Below are positions 8,411-15,856 of a stretch of 32,450 nucleotides of DNA, piece after piece (position 1 is the stretch's first letter; each line of letters starts with the position of its first letter). The translations under genes were made by a program, and so were the position numbers. The DNA lies in the NCBI RefSeq assembly GCF_010500995.1, contig NZ_QVMK01000037.1, positions 1 to 32,450 on the forward strand, given 5' to 3'. Under the pieces are notes generated by a model that did not search any database, was not told the origin of the DNA, and saw only the letters and a list, made by a program, of their open reading frames with translations. This DNA is from Bacteroides sp. 224. Its GTDB lineage: Bacteria > Bacteroidota > Bacteroidia > Bacteroidales > Bacteroidaceae.

Positions 8411-9835
8411 ATGAATAAAAATAAAGCCATACTAAAACGGATACCATTATTATTGATGGCATTATTCCTGTTTTACTCTTGTTCCATGGAGCAGGAGTTG
8501 GATGCGCCCGATGTAGGTACTTCCGAAATAACCTTTACGGCAAAACTACCGGCAATGGAGCAGGCTTCCACAAGAGCCACCAACGGAACACTTGCCGAGA
8601 ACCGTGTGAGGCAGTTAGACCTGTTAGTGTTTGCCAAAGATGGTAACCTGAAAGAAATAAAAAAGGTAAAACCCACTTACAACGAAGATACGGATGCAAT
8701 TCATCAAACGGTTAAGTTTAGAACTCGCCTGACTGCCGGCAACTATGATTTCATGCTGGTGGCCAATGCAAGATCTTTGATTTCATTTACCGAAAACGAA
8801 ACCGTATCTCAGGCAGATGTTGCGAAAGCGTTGATCTTCTCTTCCTCAACCATACTTACATTAGGTGATAGCGACACGGGTGTTATCCCCATGTGGGCAC
8901 GGCTAAAAGATGTGACTATGGCAGATGGAAAGATCAATAAAACAACGTTCGATATAAACCTAACGCGCATTCATGCAAGAATTGATGTATTGGCAAACAG
9001 TATAATAACAACTACCTTTAAACTGGAAAGTGTAGCTTTCTATAATTACAATACCAAAGGATGTATTGTGCCGGCAGAGGCAAACTATCCGATAACAACA
9101 GCGAGCAACAACCCTTCGTTGCCAGCGAGCCCAACTCCCGTGAACAATACGGCTATAGGCGCGGATGTAAGTCCTTATACCTTTGCTCCAACCGCCACAA
9201 ACAAATGTGAAGGTAAAATATATGTATTGGAAGCTACTACCACTCCTTATAATACTACCGGCTGGAAAACAAGCCCGTGCCTGATTATTGGTGGCAGATA
9301 TGGTGGAACCTCCCAAGCCATTACATATTACCGCATCGACTTTATCGGAACAAACAAAGCTGGTACAGCTAACCAACCGCTGAATATATTGCGCAATCAT
9401 CTGTATAAGGTTAATATTATCGCTGTAACCGGTAGAGGATACGACACTGCGGCAGAGGCATTAAACTATATACCCTCTAACTCTAAAATAACCAGCACAA
9501 TAACACCTTGGGATAGCAACCCATACGCAGATGTAAGCGTAGACGGACCCTACTATCTGGGAGTAAACTCATCGGTCCTCAACTATACTGCTGCCGGCGG
9601 CGAACAGAATATTACACTAAAATCGAACCTCAATTGGAAAGCAGAATATTACAATACGAATGGAACTGTACTCTCCAGCTCTTGGTTTACTTTCAAGAAC
9701 GGCGCAAAAACAGGTAATGCAGGAGAAAATCTAACATTAACGATCAAGGTTACAGCAAGTGGAGGCGTTAAAAGAGAAGGCTATATACTGTTCTCTGCCG
9801 GAAGAATGAAGGTGAGAGTGAATGTGAAACAGTAA
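8411..9835 (+). CDS. FimA-like fimbrial protein with C-terminal BACON domain
   Basis: A 474-residue lipoprotein (lipobox FYSC, Cys24, then SMEQELD) with Thr-Arg-Ala at residues 54-56. Residues ~38-370 form a fimbrillin-like part: 'ENRVRQLDLLVFAKDGNLKE', 'AGNYDFMLVANAR', 'GVIPMWARLKDV', 'RIHARIDVLAN', 'YYRIDFI', 'LRNHLYKVNI' and the strand 'ITSTITPWD'. After a VDGPYYLGV linker, residues ~380-474 look like a BACON domain (beta-sandwich; 'NLNWKAEY', 'SWFTF', 'REGYILFSAGRMKVRVNVKQ'). BACON domains often bind carbohydrate or mucin, so this is a plausible adhesive subunit. It is closely related along its whole length to the next gene, pointing to tandem duplication. A short repeat fragment lies between the two genes. 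Confidence 0.8.
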   Translation: MNKNKAILKRIPLLLMALFLFYSCSMEQELDAPDVGTSEITFTAKLPAMEQASTRATNGTLAENRVRQLDLLVFAKDGNLKEIKKVKPTYNEDTDAIHQTVKFRTRLTAGNYDFMLVANARSLISFTENETVSQADVAKALIFSSSTILTLGDSDTGVIPMWARLKDVTMADGKINKTTFDINLTRIHARIDVLANSIITTTFKLESVAFYNYNTKGCIVPAEANYPITTASNNPSLPASPTPVNNTAIGADVSPYTFAPTATNKCEGKIYVLEATTTPYNTTGWKTSPCLIIGGRYGGTSQAITYYRIDFIGTNKAGTANQPLNILRNHLYKVNIIAVTGRGYDTAAEALNYIPSNSKITSTITPWDSNPYADVSVDGPYYLGVNSSVLNYTAAGGEQNITLKSNLNWKAEYYNTNGTVLSSSWFTFKNGAKTGNAGENLTLTIKVTASGGVKREGYILFSAGRMKVRVNVKQ

Positions 9836-9857
9836 GGTAAATAGCGAGGAAATGTGT

Positions 9858-9882
9858 ACTCTGTGGCGAATTAACTCGAAAC
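9858..9882. repeat. REP-like fragment between the tandem adhesin genes
   Basis: A 25-nt stretch beginning ACTCTGTGG and ending AACTCGAAAC matches positions 12748-12772 with two mismatches. The second copy is one arm of the long inverted repeat after the operon. The fragment sits in the 68-bp gap between the two paralogous adhesin genes and may mark the duplication joint. Confidence 0.6.
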
Positions 9883-9903
9883 GAATTAAATAAGAATGAA
9901 CAA

Positions 9904-12453
9904 ATGAACAAAAACACCACCATATTAACCCCTATACTTATTGCATTAATAAGTTTATTCCTCTTCAATTCTTGCTCCATCGAGCAAGAATTGGACACAA
10001 CCCATACGGGCACGGCCGAAATAGTTTTTACGGCAGAGCTTCCGGCATCTACAATAATTACCACACGAGGCACGGCTGGCTCACTCGACGAGAATCGTGT
10101 ACGCCAGTTAGACCTATTGGTGTTTGCTAAAGATGGCAACCTGAAAGAAATAATACAGGTAACACCTACTTACAAAGATACGGACAAAGTGGTGGAATTC
10201 AGAACCACGCTGGAGGCAGGTAACTACGACTTTATGCTGGTGGCCAATGCCAGAGCCTCGATAGAAGCAGCCTCGCTTGTTGTAGATGACACAACTCAAG
10301 CTGACGCTGCCGCAGCATTAGTCTTTACGCAATCAGGAAAGTTTACGCTTTCGGATACTGACAGTGGAGTAATTCCCATGTGGGCATCATTAAAGAATGT
10401 AAATGTAACGGTGGAAAGCAATGGAACAGGAACAGCAGATAAAAAGAAGTTTCCCGACGACGACACCCCCGAAAGTACCGGGCTAACACGCATCTATGCA
10501 AAAATAAATGTGTCGGTAGCAAGCAGTGTGCCTACCAGTACCTTCGAACTAACAAAAGTATCTTTCTATAACTACAATACCCAAGGACGCATTGTGCCCG
10601 AAAGTGACAAGTACCCGTTTGCAAATACAAATAGCGAGCCCCCCTCGTTTAGCGAGCTCCCCTCGTTGCCAGGCTCTCCAACTCCTGTAAATAATACGGG
10701 GGCATCGGGTAGTATCAGTGTTGTGACCAATGGTGTCACCGACACAAATAAATGCGAAAACCAAATATATGTACTGGAGGCTGCCACCCAGGGCGATTAT
10801 GGAACAAGCAATTGGGTAAAAAACCCCTGTTTGATTATTGGAGGTAAATATGGTGGAACCGACAGCCCCGTTACCTACTATCGCATCGACTTTATAGAGA
10901 AAAACAAGGCTGATGGAACTGAAAAGTGGCTAAACATTCTTCGCAACCATATTTACCAGGTTACGATAACAGGGGTAACCGAAAAAGGATACGACGACGA
11001 AGAAAAAGCATTAAATAGTGCCCCCATCAATATGACGGCCCAAGTTATGCCCTGGGATGAAGGCAACCATGCTAATGTTAGTATCGATGGGCCCGACTAC
11101 CTGGGAGTAACACCCAGTAGCCTGGAATTTGAAGACACCGATGGAGGTGTGCAAAAAACATTCACCTTGAAAACAAACAAAAACTGGACAGCCAAGCTAA
11201 CCCAAGACGGAGGCACTTACTTTTCCATTATCAGCGGAGATTACAGCGGCACTGCCACCGAAGGCAAAGTATTTACTATCAAAGCTCTTTCGAACAATAC
11301 TAGCACCAACACTGTAAGAACCGGAGCTATAACCTTCACTGCCGGAAGAATGAAGGTTAAGGTGCAGATAAAACAAGCAGTAAAACCGGTAATTACAGCT
11401 AAAATTTACCTCTATAAATGGGATGAAAAAACCGGCCGTCCTGCCGTAGGTGCTACTATTACTAATTATGTTCAGTATCCGGATAAAAATGTATTTACCT
11501 CTTTTTATGCTCTTAAAACCAAATTCGTAGGCTTCCCTAACGATGGTAGGACCGGAGTAGGTCATCTGCATTTTAACAATGTAAAATCACCTAATCATAC
11601 GATTCTTAAATATAGGATTGATTTAACAATAGAAAATGCGACAAAAGCCTGGACTGTAGAAGCTACAGGAAAAGCAGCAGGTAAACTAAATTTCACCGAA
11701 GTTAACAAAACACTTGGTGGTGGTACTATATGGGTAAATGCTTCGGGCGGTGGAAGTAAATGGTACGATGGTACGATTACAATTAAAAGTGGTAGTGCTA
11801 CTCCAATAACATTTACCGCTCATCAGATTGGAATAATTTCTGAACTGAGAAATAAAGCTGTTACCTATAGAGCAGATTACCTTAATAGTAAGATTTTCTA
11901 TTATGACATAATGGTAATGAATGGTATAAACTGGTTAGATCGTAACTTAGGAGCAGAAGATAACGGATTTTTTTCTAATTATACAACAGGTGTGGCTGGT
12001 ACATTTAATGAAGTAAACAGGGGAGCTTTCTTTGAGAGTAGCAAAGACGCCAATGATGCTTGCCCTCCCGGTTGCCGTTTGTCTATAAGCGGCACTAAAA
12101 ATGGTGGTTATGTGACATCTGGTAATGAAATGCACTATCTTCTCAATGAGGCTACTTTTACCGGTACTGCTGGTAAGCAATTGACTACTTGGGATGGCAA
12201 GACTGCTCACTATAAAAATACTTGGTATGTGCCGACTGTAAAAAATTCTGGTACTACTAAAGTATTCCTTATCCCCATGGCTGGTTTTGGAACCGTAGCA
12301 GGACCAGGAAAGAAAGAAAAGAATATGGCTTACTTCTGGGCGCAGGGAGGCTTTACGAGCTTCAATATAAACGCGGGTACTAGTGGCTATACTAAGGGCT
12401 TTTACAACTCAACATCAGGTATTTACATTGGCACGCGCTGTGTTCGGGAGTAA
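9904..12453 (+). CDS. Large FimA-like/BACON fimbrial tip adhesin
   Basis: An 849-residue lipoprotein (lipobox FNSC, Cys24; TTR|GT at 54-56). Residues 1-~490 parallel the preceding gene: a fimbrillin-like part ('ENRVRQLDLLVFAKDGNLKE', 'GVIPMWASLKNV', 'NILRNHIYQVTI', 'VMPWDEG'), then IDGPDYLGV and a BACON domain ending 'ITFTAGRMKVKVQIKQ'. Two modules absent from the paralogue follow: a beta-rich region (~495-665) beginning 'AKIYLYKWDEKTGRPAVGAT', and a C-terminal domain (~669-849) with 'MNGINWLDRNLGAE', 'DANDACPPGCRLSISGT', and a terminal 'YIGTRCVRE'. The last resembles the FISUMP-type domains that end many Bacteroides tip proteins. The extra part uses visibly more A/T-ending codons. It is the most likely tip adhesin and the last gene of the operon. 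Confidence 0.8.
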   Translation: MNKNTTILTPILIALISLFLFNSCSIEQELDTTHTGTAEIVFTAELPASTIITTRGTAGSLDENRVRQLDLLVFAKDGNLKEIIQVTPTYKDTDKVVEFRTTLEAGNYDFMLVANARASIEAASLVVDDTTQADAAAALVFTQSGKFTLSDTDSGVIPMWASLKNVNVTVESNGTGTADKKKFPDDDTPESTGLTRIYAKINVSVASSVPTSTFELTKVSFYNYNTQGRIVPESDKYPFANTNSEPPSFSELPSLPGSPTPVNNTGASGSISVVTNGVTDTNKCENQIYVLEAATQGDYGTSNWVKNPCLIIGGKYGGTDSPVTYYRIDFIEKNKADGTEKWLNILRNHIYQVTITGVTEKGYDDEEKALNSAPINMTAQVMPWDEGNHANVSIDGPDYLGVTPSSLEFEDTDGGVQKTFTLKTNKNWTAKLTQDGGTYFSIISGDYSGTATEGKVFTIKALSNNTSTNTVRTGAITFTAGRMKVKVQIKQAVKPVITAKIYLYKWDEKTGRPAVGATITNYVQYPDKNVFTSFYALKTKFVGFPNDGRTGVGHLHFNNVKSPNHTILKYRIDLTIENATKAWTVEATGKAAGKLNFTEVNKTLGGGTIWVNASGGGSKWYDGTITIKSGSATPITFTAHQIGIISELRNKAVTYRADYLNSKIFYYDIMVMNGINWLDRNLGAEDNGFFSNYTTGVAGTFNEVNRGAFFESSKDANDACPPGCRLSISGTKNGGYVTSGNEMHYLLNEATFTGTAGKQLTTWDGKTAHYKNTWYVPTVKNSGTTKVFLIPMAGFGTVAGPGKKEKNMAYFWAQGGFTSFNINAGTSGYTKGFYNSTSGIYIGTRCVRE

Positions 12454-12503
12454 CTTGATTCATTTTTTTATTGAAAGATGTGATTTGAGACTTTGAGAAA
12501 GAA

Positions 12504-12576
12504 AATTCCCGTTCCCGGCGGGAAATAGAAATCCCGGGAATTAAGATGTCAGCGTAACCCCGCTGTGAAGCGCGGG
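12504..12576. repeat. GC-rich REP-like palindrome cluster
   Basis: Three nested or adjacent dyads stand in an AT-rich gap: AATTCCCG (12504-12511) with CGGGAATT (12535-12542), TTCCC/GGGAA inside it (12512-12524), and CCCGC (12559-12563) with GCGGG (12572-12576). On the minus strand the latter part reads CATTCCCGCGCTTCACAGCG, similar in style to repeats found dispersed in many genomes. Confidence 0.5.
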
Positions 12577-12607
12577 AATGATGTAAAATAGGTTTTTTGC
12601 TAAAGTG

Positions 12608-12635
12608 ACCCTGCCAGGCGTGGCAGGGTTTTTTT
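12608..12635 (+). terminator. Rho-independent terminator of the fimbrial operon
   Basis: A 9-bp stem (ACCCTGCCA / TGGCAGGGT) with the loop GGCG is followed by a run of seven T. It lies 155 bp past the stop of the last fimbrial gene, so the palindrome cluster between them is transcribed as part of the 3' untranslated region. Confidence 0.88.
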
Positions 12636-12662
12636 GTTGGTTATGGAAAGGATTGAATTTGA

Positions 12663-12757
12663 ACCACAGAGTTACGCAGATTAACACAGAGTTTTTAACA
12701 CAATGCTGCATAGAACTAAAACTTAATCCTCTGCGTTAATCTGCGTAACTCTGTGGT
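12663..12757. repeat. Long inverted repeat (REP/MITE-like), 29-bp arms
   Basis: The arms at 12663-12691 and 12729-12757 are reverse complements at 28 of 29 positions, around a 37-nt AT-rich centre. The outer ends read ACCACAGAG...CTCTGTGGT and the arms contain TTACGCAGATTAA. Related pieces are at 9858-9882 and 17813-17857. It carries no coding sequence, consistent with a non-autonomous or REP-type element. Confidence 0.8.
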
Positions 12758-12851
12758 GAATTAACTCAAAACCTAACCTATATGAACTAATTCTGAATAT
12801 AATTAATTCCATTAATAGGTATTTATCTTGAAAAAAGTATCAAAAAGCAAA

Positions 12852-12882
12852 TTGCGTAACCAAATAAAACGACTACCTTTGC
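12852..12882 (+). promoter_or_regulatory. Bacteroidota-type promoter of the NifU-like/GGGtGRT unit
   Basis: TTG (12852-12854), a 19-bp spacer and TACCTTTGC (12874-12882) match the TTTG-N19-TAnnTTTG consensus of Bacteroidota primary sigma promoters. The expected start point lies about 50-55 nt before the ATG at 12941. Confidence 0.75.
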
Positions 12883-12940
12883 ACTCAACTAAAAAATACA
12901 GTGGTTACTAATTATATTATTTCACTTAAAAAGGCTAATT

Positions 12941-13642
12941 ATGACTTATTCACACGAAGTGGAACACATGTGTGTTGTGAAAAAAGGTCCTAATCATGGA
13001 CCAGCGCCCATACCAGAAGAAGGAAAATGGGTAAAATCAAAAGAGATTGTTGATATTTCAGGTTTAACACACGGTGTGGGTTGGTGCGCGCCTCAACAAG
13101 GTGCCTGCAAATTAACATTGAACGTAAAAGAAGGTGTTATCCAAGAAGCTCTTATCGAGACTATCGGTTGCTCGGGTATGACTCACTCTGCCGCTATGGC
13201 TTCAGAAATTCTTCCCGGAAAAACTATCTTGGAAGCATTAAATACCGACCTCGTTTGCGATGCTATTAACACTGCTATGCGCGAACTTTTCCTTCAAATT
13301 GTATACGGACGTACTCAAAGTGCTTTCTCGGAAGGTGGTTTGATCATCGGTGCCGGTCTGGAAGACTTAGGTAAAGGTCTTCGCAGCCAAGTAGGTACAC
13401 TTTATGGTACATTGGCAAAAGGTCCTCGTTACCTTGAAGTAGCCGAAGGTTACATCACTCGTCTTGCTCTTGATAAGAACGATGAAATTTGCGGATATGA
13501 ATTCGTACACATGGGTCGTTTTATGGACGAAATCAAAAAAGGAACAGATGCAAATGAAGCATTAAAAAAAGTAACCGGTACTTACGGTCGTTTCACAGAA
13601 GAAGCCGGAGCAGTTAAATTCATTGATCCGAGAGAAGAATAA
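12941..13642 (+). CDS. NifU/IscU-like iron-sulfur cluster scaffold protein
   Basis: A 233-residue cytoplasmic protein with a NifU_N-type domain over roughly residues 35-140. Cysteines stand where scaffold Cys residues are expected: Cys49 and Cys56 (GWCAPQQGACKL), Cys77 (ETIGCSGMTH) and Cys106 (DLVCDAIN). The C-terminal ~90 residues (from 'GRTQSAFSEGG') have no counterpart in E. coli IscU. Members of this longer form are typically encoded next to a GGGtGRT-family protein, as here, although in this window another gene intervenes. Fe-S cluster assembly or transfer to a dedicated partner is inferred from the scaffold domain; no isc/suf/nif genes are near. It has its own promoter and is first in its operon. 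Confidence 0.83.
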   Translation: MTYSHEVEHMCVVKKGPNHGPAPIPEEGKWVKSKEIVDISGLTHGVGWCAPQQGACKLTLNVKEGVIQEALIETIGCSGMTHSAAMASEILPGKTILEALNTDLVCDAINTAMRELFLQIVYGRTQSAFSEGGLIIGAGLEDLGKGLRSQVGTLYGTLAKGPRYLEVAEGYITRLALDKNDEICGYEFVHMGRFMDEIKKGTDANEALKKVTGTYGRFTEEAGAVKFIDPREE

Positions 13643-13644
13643 TG

Positions 13645-13657
13645 TTTAATTTTGAAT
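13645..13657. repeat. Left AT-rich flank of the four-helix-bundle cassette
   Basis: TTTAATTTTGAAT starts 3 bp past the NifU-like stop. It is the approximate reverse complement of the ATTCAAAATT repeats at 14037-14054 on the other side of the inserted gene. Confidence 0.5.
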
Positions 13658-13685
13658 GTTCAATGTTGAATTAATAGTTTAGTTG

Positions 13686-14069
13686 ATGAAGCAAGACAAT
13701 GTTGTTGTCGAAAAAAGTAAGCGATTTGCTATAAGGATTATCAATTTATATAAATATCTGGAAGATGAAAAATATGAATTTGTAATGTCTAAGCAAATTT
13801 TACGAAGTGGAACCAGCATCGGAGCAAACATCAGAGAAGCTGCAAATGCGCAAAGTAAAAAAGATTTTCTATCTAAAATGTATATTTCTTTAAAGGAAAC
13901 AGGGGAAACCCAATACTGGTTAGAGCTATTAGTAGAAACTGATTTTATATCGCAAAAACAATTCGACAGTTTACATCCGGAATGTGAAGAGTTATTAAAG
14001 CTTCTTACCTCCATAACTAAATCAACATGCCAATCCATTCAAAATTCAAAATTAGAAATTAAAAATTAA
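13686..14069 (+). CDS. Four-helix-bundle protein (23S rRNA intervening-sequence family)
   Basis: This 127-residue all-helical protein starts at the ATG at 13686; a TTG one codon upstream is less likely. The family signature is clear: 'SKRFAIRIINLYKYLED', 'SKQILRSGTSIGANIREAA', 'KKDFLSKMYISLKETGETQY', then a fourth helix. The family (TIGR02436/PF05635) was first found in rRNA intervening sequences and includes the Avd accessory proteins of retroelements; its cellular role is unclear. The last residues (IQNSKLEIKN) are encoded by the AT-rich flanking repeat, so the repeat provides the C-terminus and stop. It lies between two genes expected to be adjacent, 43 bp after the first and 7 bp before the second, and looks like a cassette inserted in the operon. 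Confidence 0.88.
   Translation: MKQDNVVVEKSKRFAIRIINLYKYLEDEKYEFVMSKQILRSGTSIGANIREAANAQSKKDFLSKMYISLKETGETQYWLELLVETDFISQKQFDSLHPECEELLKLLTSITKSTCQSIQNSKLEIKN
14037..14068. repeat. Right AT-rich flank: ATTCAAAATT-type repeats
   Basis: Two tandem ATTCAAAATT units are followed by AGAAATTAAAAATTAA. The stretch covers the last codons and stop of the four-helix-bundle gene. Together with 13645-13657 it brackets that gene with imperfect inverted repeats. Confidence 0.55.
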
Positions 14070-14076
14070 AAGAATC

Positions 14077-15075
14077 ATGTTATTTGAAAGTTACGATCGT
14101 CGTATCGACAAGATAAACGCAACGTTGAACGCTAATGGTATTGCAAGCATCGAAGAAGCAAAATCTATTTGTGATGCTGCTGGTATTGACCCTTACAAAA
14201 CGTGTGAAGAGACTCAACCTATCTGTTTCGAAAATGCAAAGTGGGCTTACGTAGTAGGTGCTGCTATTGCTATTAAGAAAGGTTGCAAAGTAGCTGCTGA
14301 CGCTGCCGAAGCTATCGGTATTGGTTTGCAAGCATTCTGTATTCCTGGTTCTGTAGCCGAAGACCGCAAAGTAGGTATCGGTCATGGTAACCTGGCTGCA
14401 ATGTTGCTTCGCGAAGAAACTAAATGTTTTGCTTTCCTTGCCGGTCACGAATCATTTGCTGCTGCCGAAGGTGCAATCAAGATTGCTGCTAAAGCAGATA
14501 AAGTACGTAAAGAACCTCTCCGTTGTATTTTGAACGGTTTGGGTAAAGACGCTGCTCAAATCATCTCACGTATCAATGGTTTTACTTATGTACAAACTGA
14601 ATTCGATTACTTTACAGGTGAATTGAAAGTAGTTCGCGAAATCGCTTACTCTGACGGTCCTCGTGCGAAAGTAAAATGCTATGGTGCCGATGATGTTCGC
14701 GAAGGTGTTGCTATCATGTGGAAAGAAGGTGTAGATGTTTCTATCACCGGTAACTCTACCAACCCAACTCGTTTCCAACATCCAGTGGCAGGTACTTACA
14801 AAAAAGAACGTACATTAGCCGGTAAACCATACTTCTCTGTTGCTTCCGGTGGTGGTACAGGACGTACACTTCACCCAGACAACATGGCTGCCGGTCCTGC
14901 TTCTTATGGTATGACTGATACTATGGGCCGTATGCACTCAGACGCTCAGTTCGCCGGATCTTCATCTGTTCCTGCTCACGTAGAAATGATGGGATTCTTA
15001 GGTATCGGTAACAACCCAATGGTAGGTTGTACTGTAGCTGTAGCTGTGGATATTGCACAAGCTGCTGCGAAGTAA
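14077..15075 (+). CDS. GGGtGRT-family protein (function unknown)
   Basis: A 332-residue cytoplasmic protein with the defining motif at residues ~262-269 (YFSVASGGGTGRTLHPDNMA). Other visible features are Cys residues in the N-terminal part ('SICDAAG', 'YKTCEETQPICFEN'), Ala/Gly-rich segments ('GAAIAIKKGCKVAADAAEAI', 'GIGHGNLAAMLLREE'), and a C-terminal 'GNNPMVGCTVAVAVDIAQAA'. The family is named for the motif and I know of no established activity. The pairing with a NifU-like scaffold and several Cys residues suggests an Fe-S enzyme or carrier, but that is inference. It starts 7 bp after the four-helix gene and is followed at once by a terminator. Optimal, strongly biased codons suggest good expression. 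Confidence 0.87.
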   Translation: MLFESYDRRIDKINATLNANGIASIEEAKSICDAAGIDPYKTCEETQPICFENAKWAYVVGAAIAIKKGCKVAADAAEAIGIGLQAFCIPGSVAEDRKVGIGHGNLAAMLLREETKCFAFLAGHESFAAAEGAIKIAAKADKVRKEPLRCILNGLGKDAAQIISRINGFTYVQTEFDYFTGELKVVREIAYSDGPRAKVKCYGADDVREGVAIMWKEGVDVSITGNSTNPTRFQHPVAGTYKKERTLAGKPYFSVASGGGTGRTLHPDNMAAGPASYGMTDTMGRMHSDAQFAGSSSVPAHVEMMGFLGIGNNPMVGCTVAVAVDIAQAAAK

Positions 15076-15096
15076 TCAGACACATATTTATTAAAG

Positions 15097-15130
15097 ACTC
15101 CTGCAAGTTTGTAATTTGCAGGAGTTTTTT
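15097..15130 (+). terminator. Rho-independent terminator after the GGGtGRT gene
   Basis: A 10-bp stem, ACTCCTGCAA / TTGCAGGAGT, encloses a 9-nt loop and runs into six T. It lies 21 bp past the stop codon and closes the NifU-like/four-helix/GGGtGRT unit. Confidence 0.88.
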
Positions 15131-15227
15131 ATTCATATCCTACCCACACAAAATTCCCTTTCACCCAGTCAATCCCTCCATTTACCTATTCATGTTTCTT
15201 CTATTCGTTCAGTCAGATTCTTCTGTT

Positions 15228-15235
15228 TATCTTTG
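15228..15235 (+). promoter_or_regulatory. Probable -7 element for the exported EF-hand-like protein
   Basis: TATCTTTG matches TAnnTTTG and lies 28 bp before the ATG at 15264. No good -33 TTG is visible at the ideal distance. Confidence 0.5.
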
Positions 15236-15263
15236 CTAATAGGAATCTAATAAACAATGAATT

Positions 15264-15806
15264 ATGAAACAGTTATTCTTACTACTATTCACATGGATTA
15301 TCTTACCTGTTAACGCACAAGGCAAATGGAATTATTCCACTCATGGTAAACTAATGGAACTTGAAGGTACTGAGTATGTAATAAGCTCTTCAAAGAATTA
15401 TTCGAAGCTATCCGGAAAAGATGAAAATTTGCTATTCATCAATACTTTAACTGGCAAGATTAAAGAAGTTACATTCTCTAAAAATAGATTCATAAATAAC
15501 GTTGAACATGTGAAAATAGATTCTTTAGGAATCAATAAAGTAATAATAAAAGTAAGCAACATAGGAAATAAGCTTGTTTGGTTCGCTCCTTATCAAATAA
15601 CAATAGCTTCAGTAGATGGCAGCACCACCGAACAAATAACTAATCCCAACTTCTTTGTCGACAGTTATATAGTAAATAAACATACTGGAATAATAGTAAT
15701 CACCGGATATGAAGATACTAATAATAACATGAAATATGATAAGAGTGATGTGCCACAAATTCTTTTATATTCTTTAAAAGAGATGAAAATGATGAATATA
15801 CAGTAA
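15264..15806 (+). CDS. Exported protein with one EF-hand-like calcium loop
   Basis: A 180-residue protein with a Sec signal peptide (MKQLFLLLFTWIILPVNAQ, likely cut after Ala or Gln ~18-19) and a mature beta-rich region (GKWNYSTHGKLMELEGTEY, 'LLFINTLTGKIKEVTF', 'KLVWFAPYQITIASVDGS'). Residues 151-162, DTNNNMKYDKSD, fit a canonical 12-residue EF-hand/dockerin loop with acceptors at loop positions 1, 3, 5, 9 and 12. The preceding blade-like strands resemble part of a beta-propeller. I do not recognise a named family. It is apparently monocistronic, with its own -7 element. A periplasmic or surface calcium-stabilised protein is the most that can be said. Confidence 0.65.
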   Translation: MKQLFLLLFTWIILPVNAQGKWNYSTHGKLMELEGTEYVISSSKNYSKLSGKDENLLFINTLTGKIKEVTFSKNRFINNVEHVKIDSLGINKVIIKVSNIGNKLVWFAPYQITIASVDGSTTEQITNPNFFVDSYIVNKHTGIIVITGYEDTNNNMKYDKSDVPQILLYSLKEMKMMNIQ

Positions 15807-15825
15807 GATTAATAAATTAATTACT

Positions 15826-15833
15826 TACTTTTG
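15826..15833 (+). promoter_or_regulatory. Probable -7 element ahead of the 49-codon ORF/kinase gene
   Basis: TACTTTTG matches TAnnTTTG. Transcription would start around 15840, making the ATG at 15857 the first start codon and the kinase-frame ATG at 15886 the second. No clear -33 box was found. Confidence 0.45.
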
Positions 15834-15856
15834 TATAAACTCATAATTAATCGGTT

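Larger units (their letters stand above)
12454..12940. other. Repeat-rich intergenic region after the fimbrial operon
   Basis: This 487-bp gap has no gene. In order it holds a GC-rich palindrome cluster (12504-12576), a rho-independent terminator (12608-12635), a 29-bp long-armed inverted repeat (12663-12757), and a Bacteroidota promoter (12852-12882) that drives the next unit. Confidence 0.7.

Noticed and set aside
8960..9400. 146-codon minus-strand ORF inside the first BACON fimbrial gene
   Set aside because: It lies wholly in a well-supported coding gene, with low-complexity, Cys/Ser-rich translation and no recognisable domain; it is a shadow frame.
15027..15239. 70-codon plus-strand ORF spanning the end of the GGGtGRT gene and its terminator
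   Set aside because: It overlaps the coding end out of frame and runs through the terminator hairpin; its translation is Cys/Ser/Phe-rich and unlike a protein.
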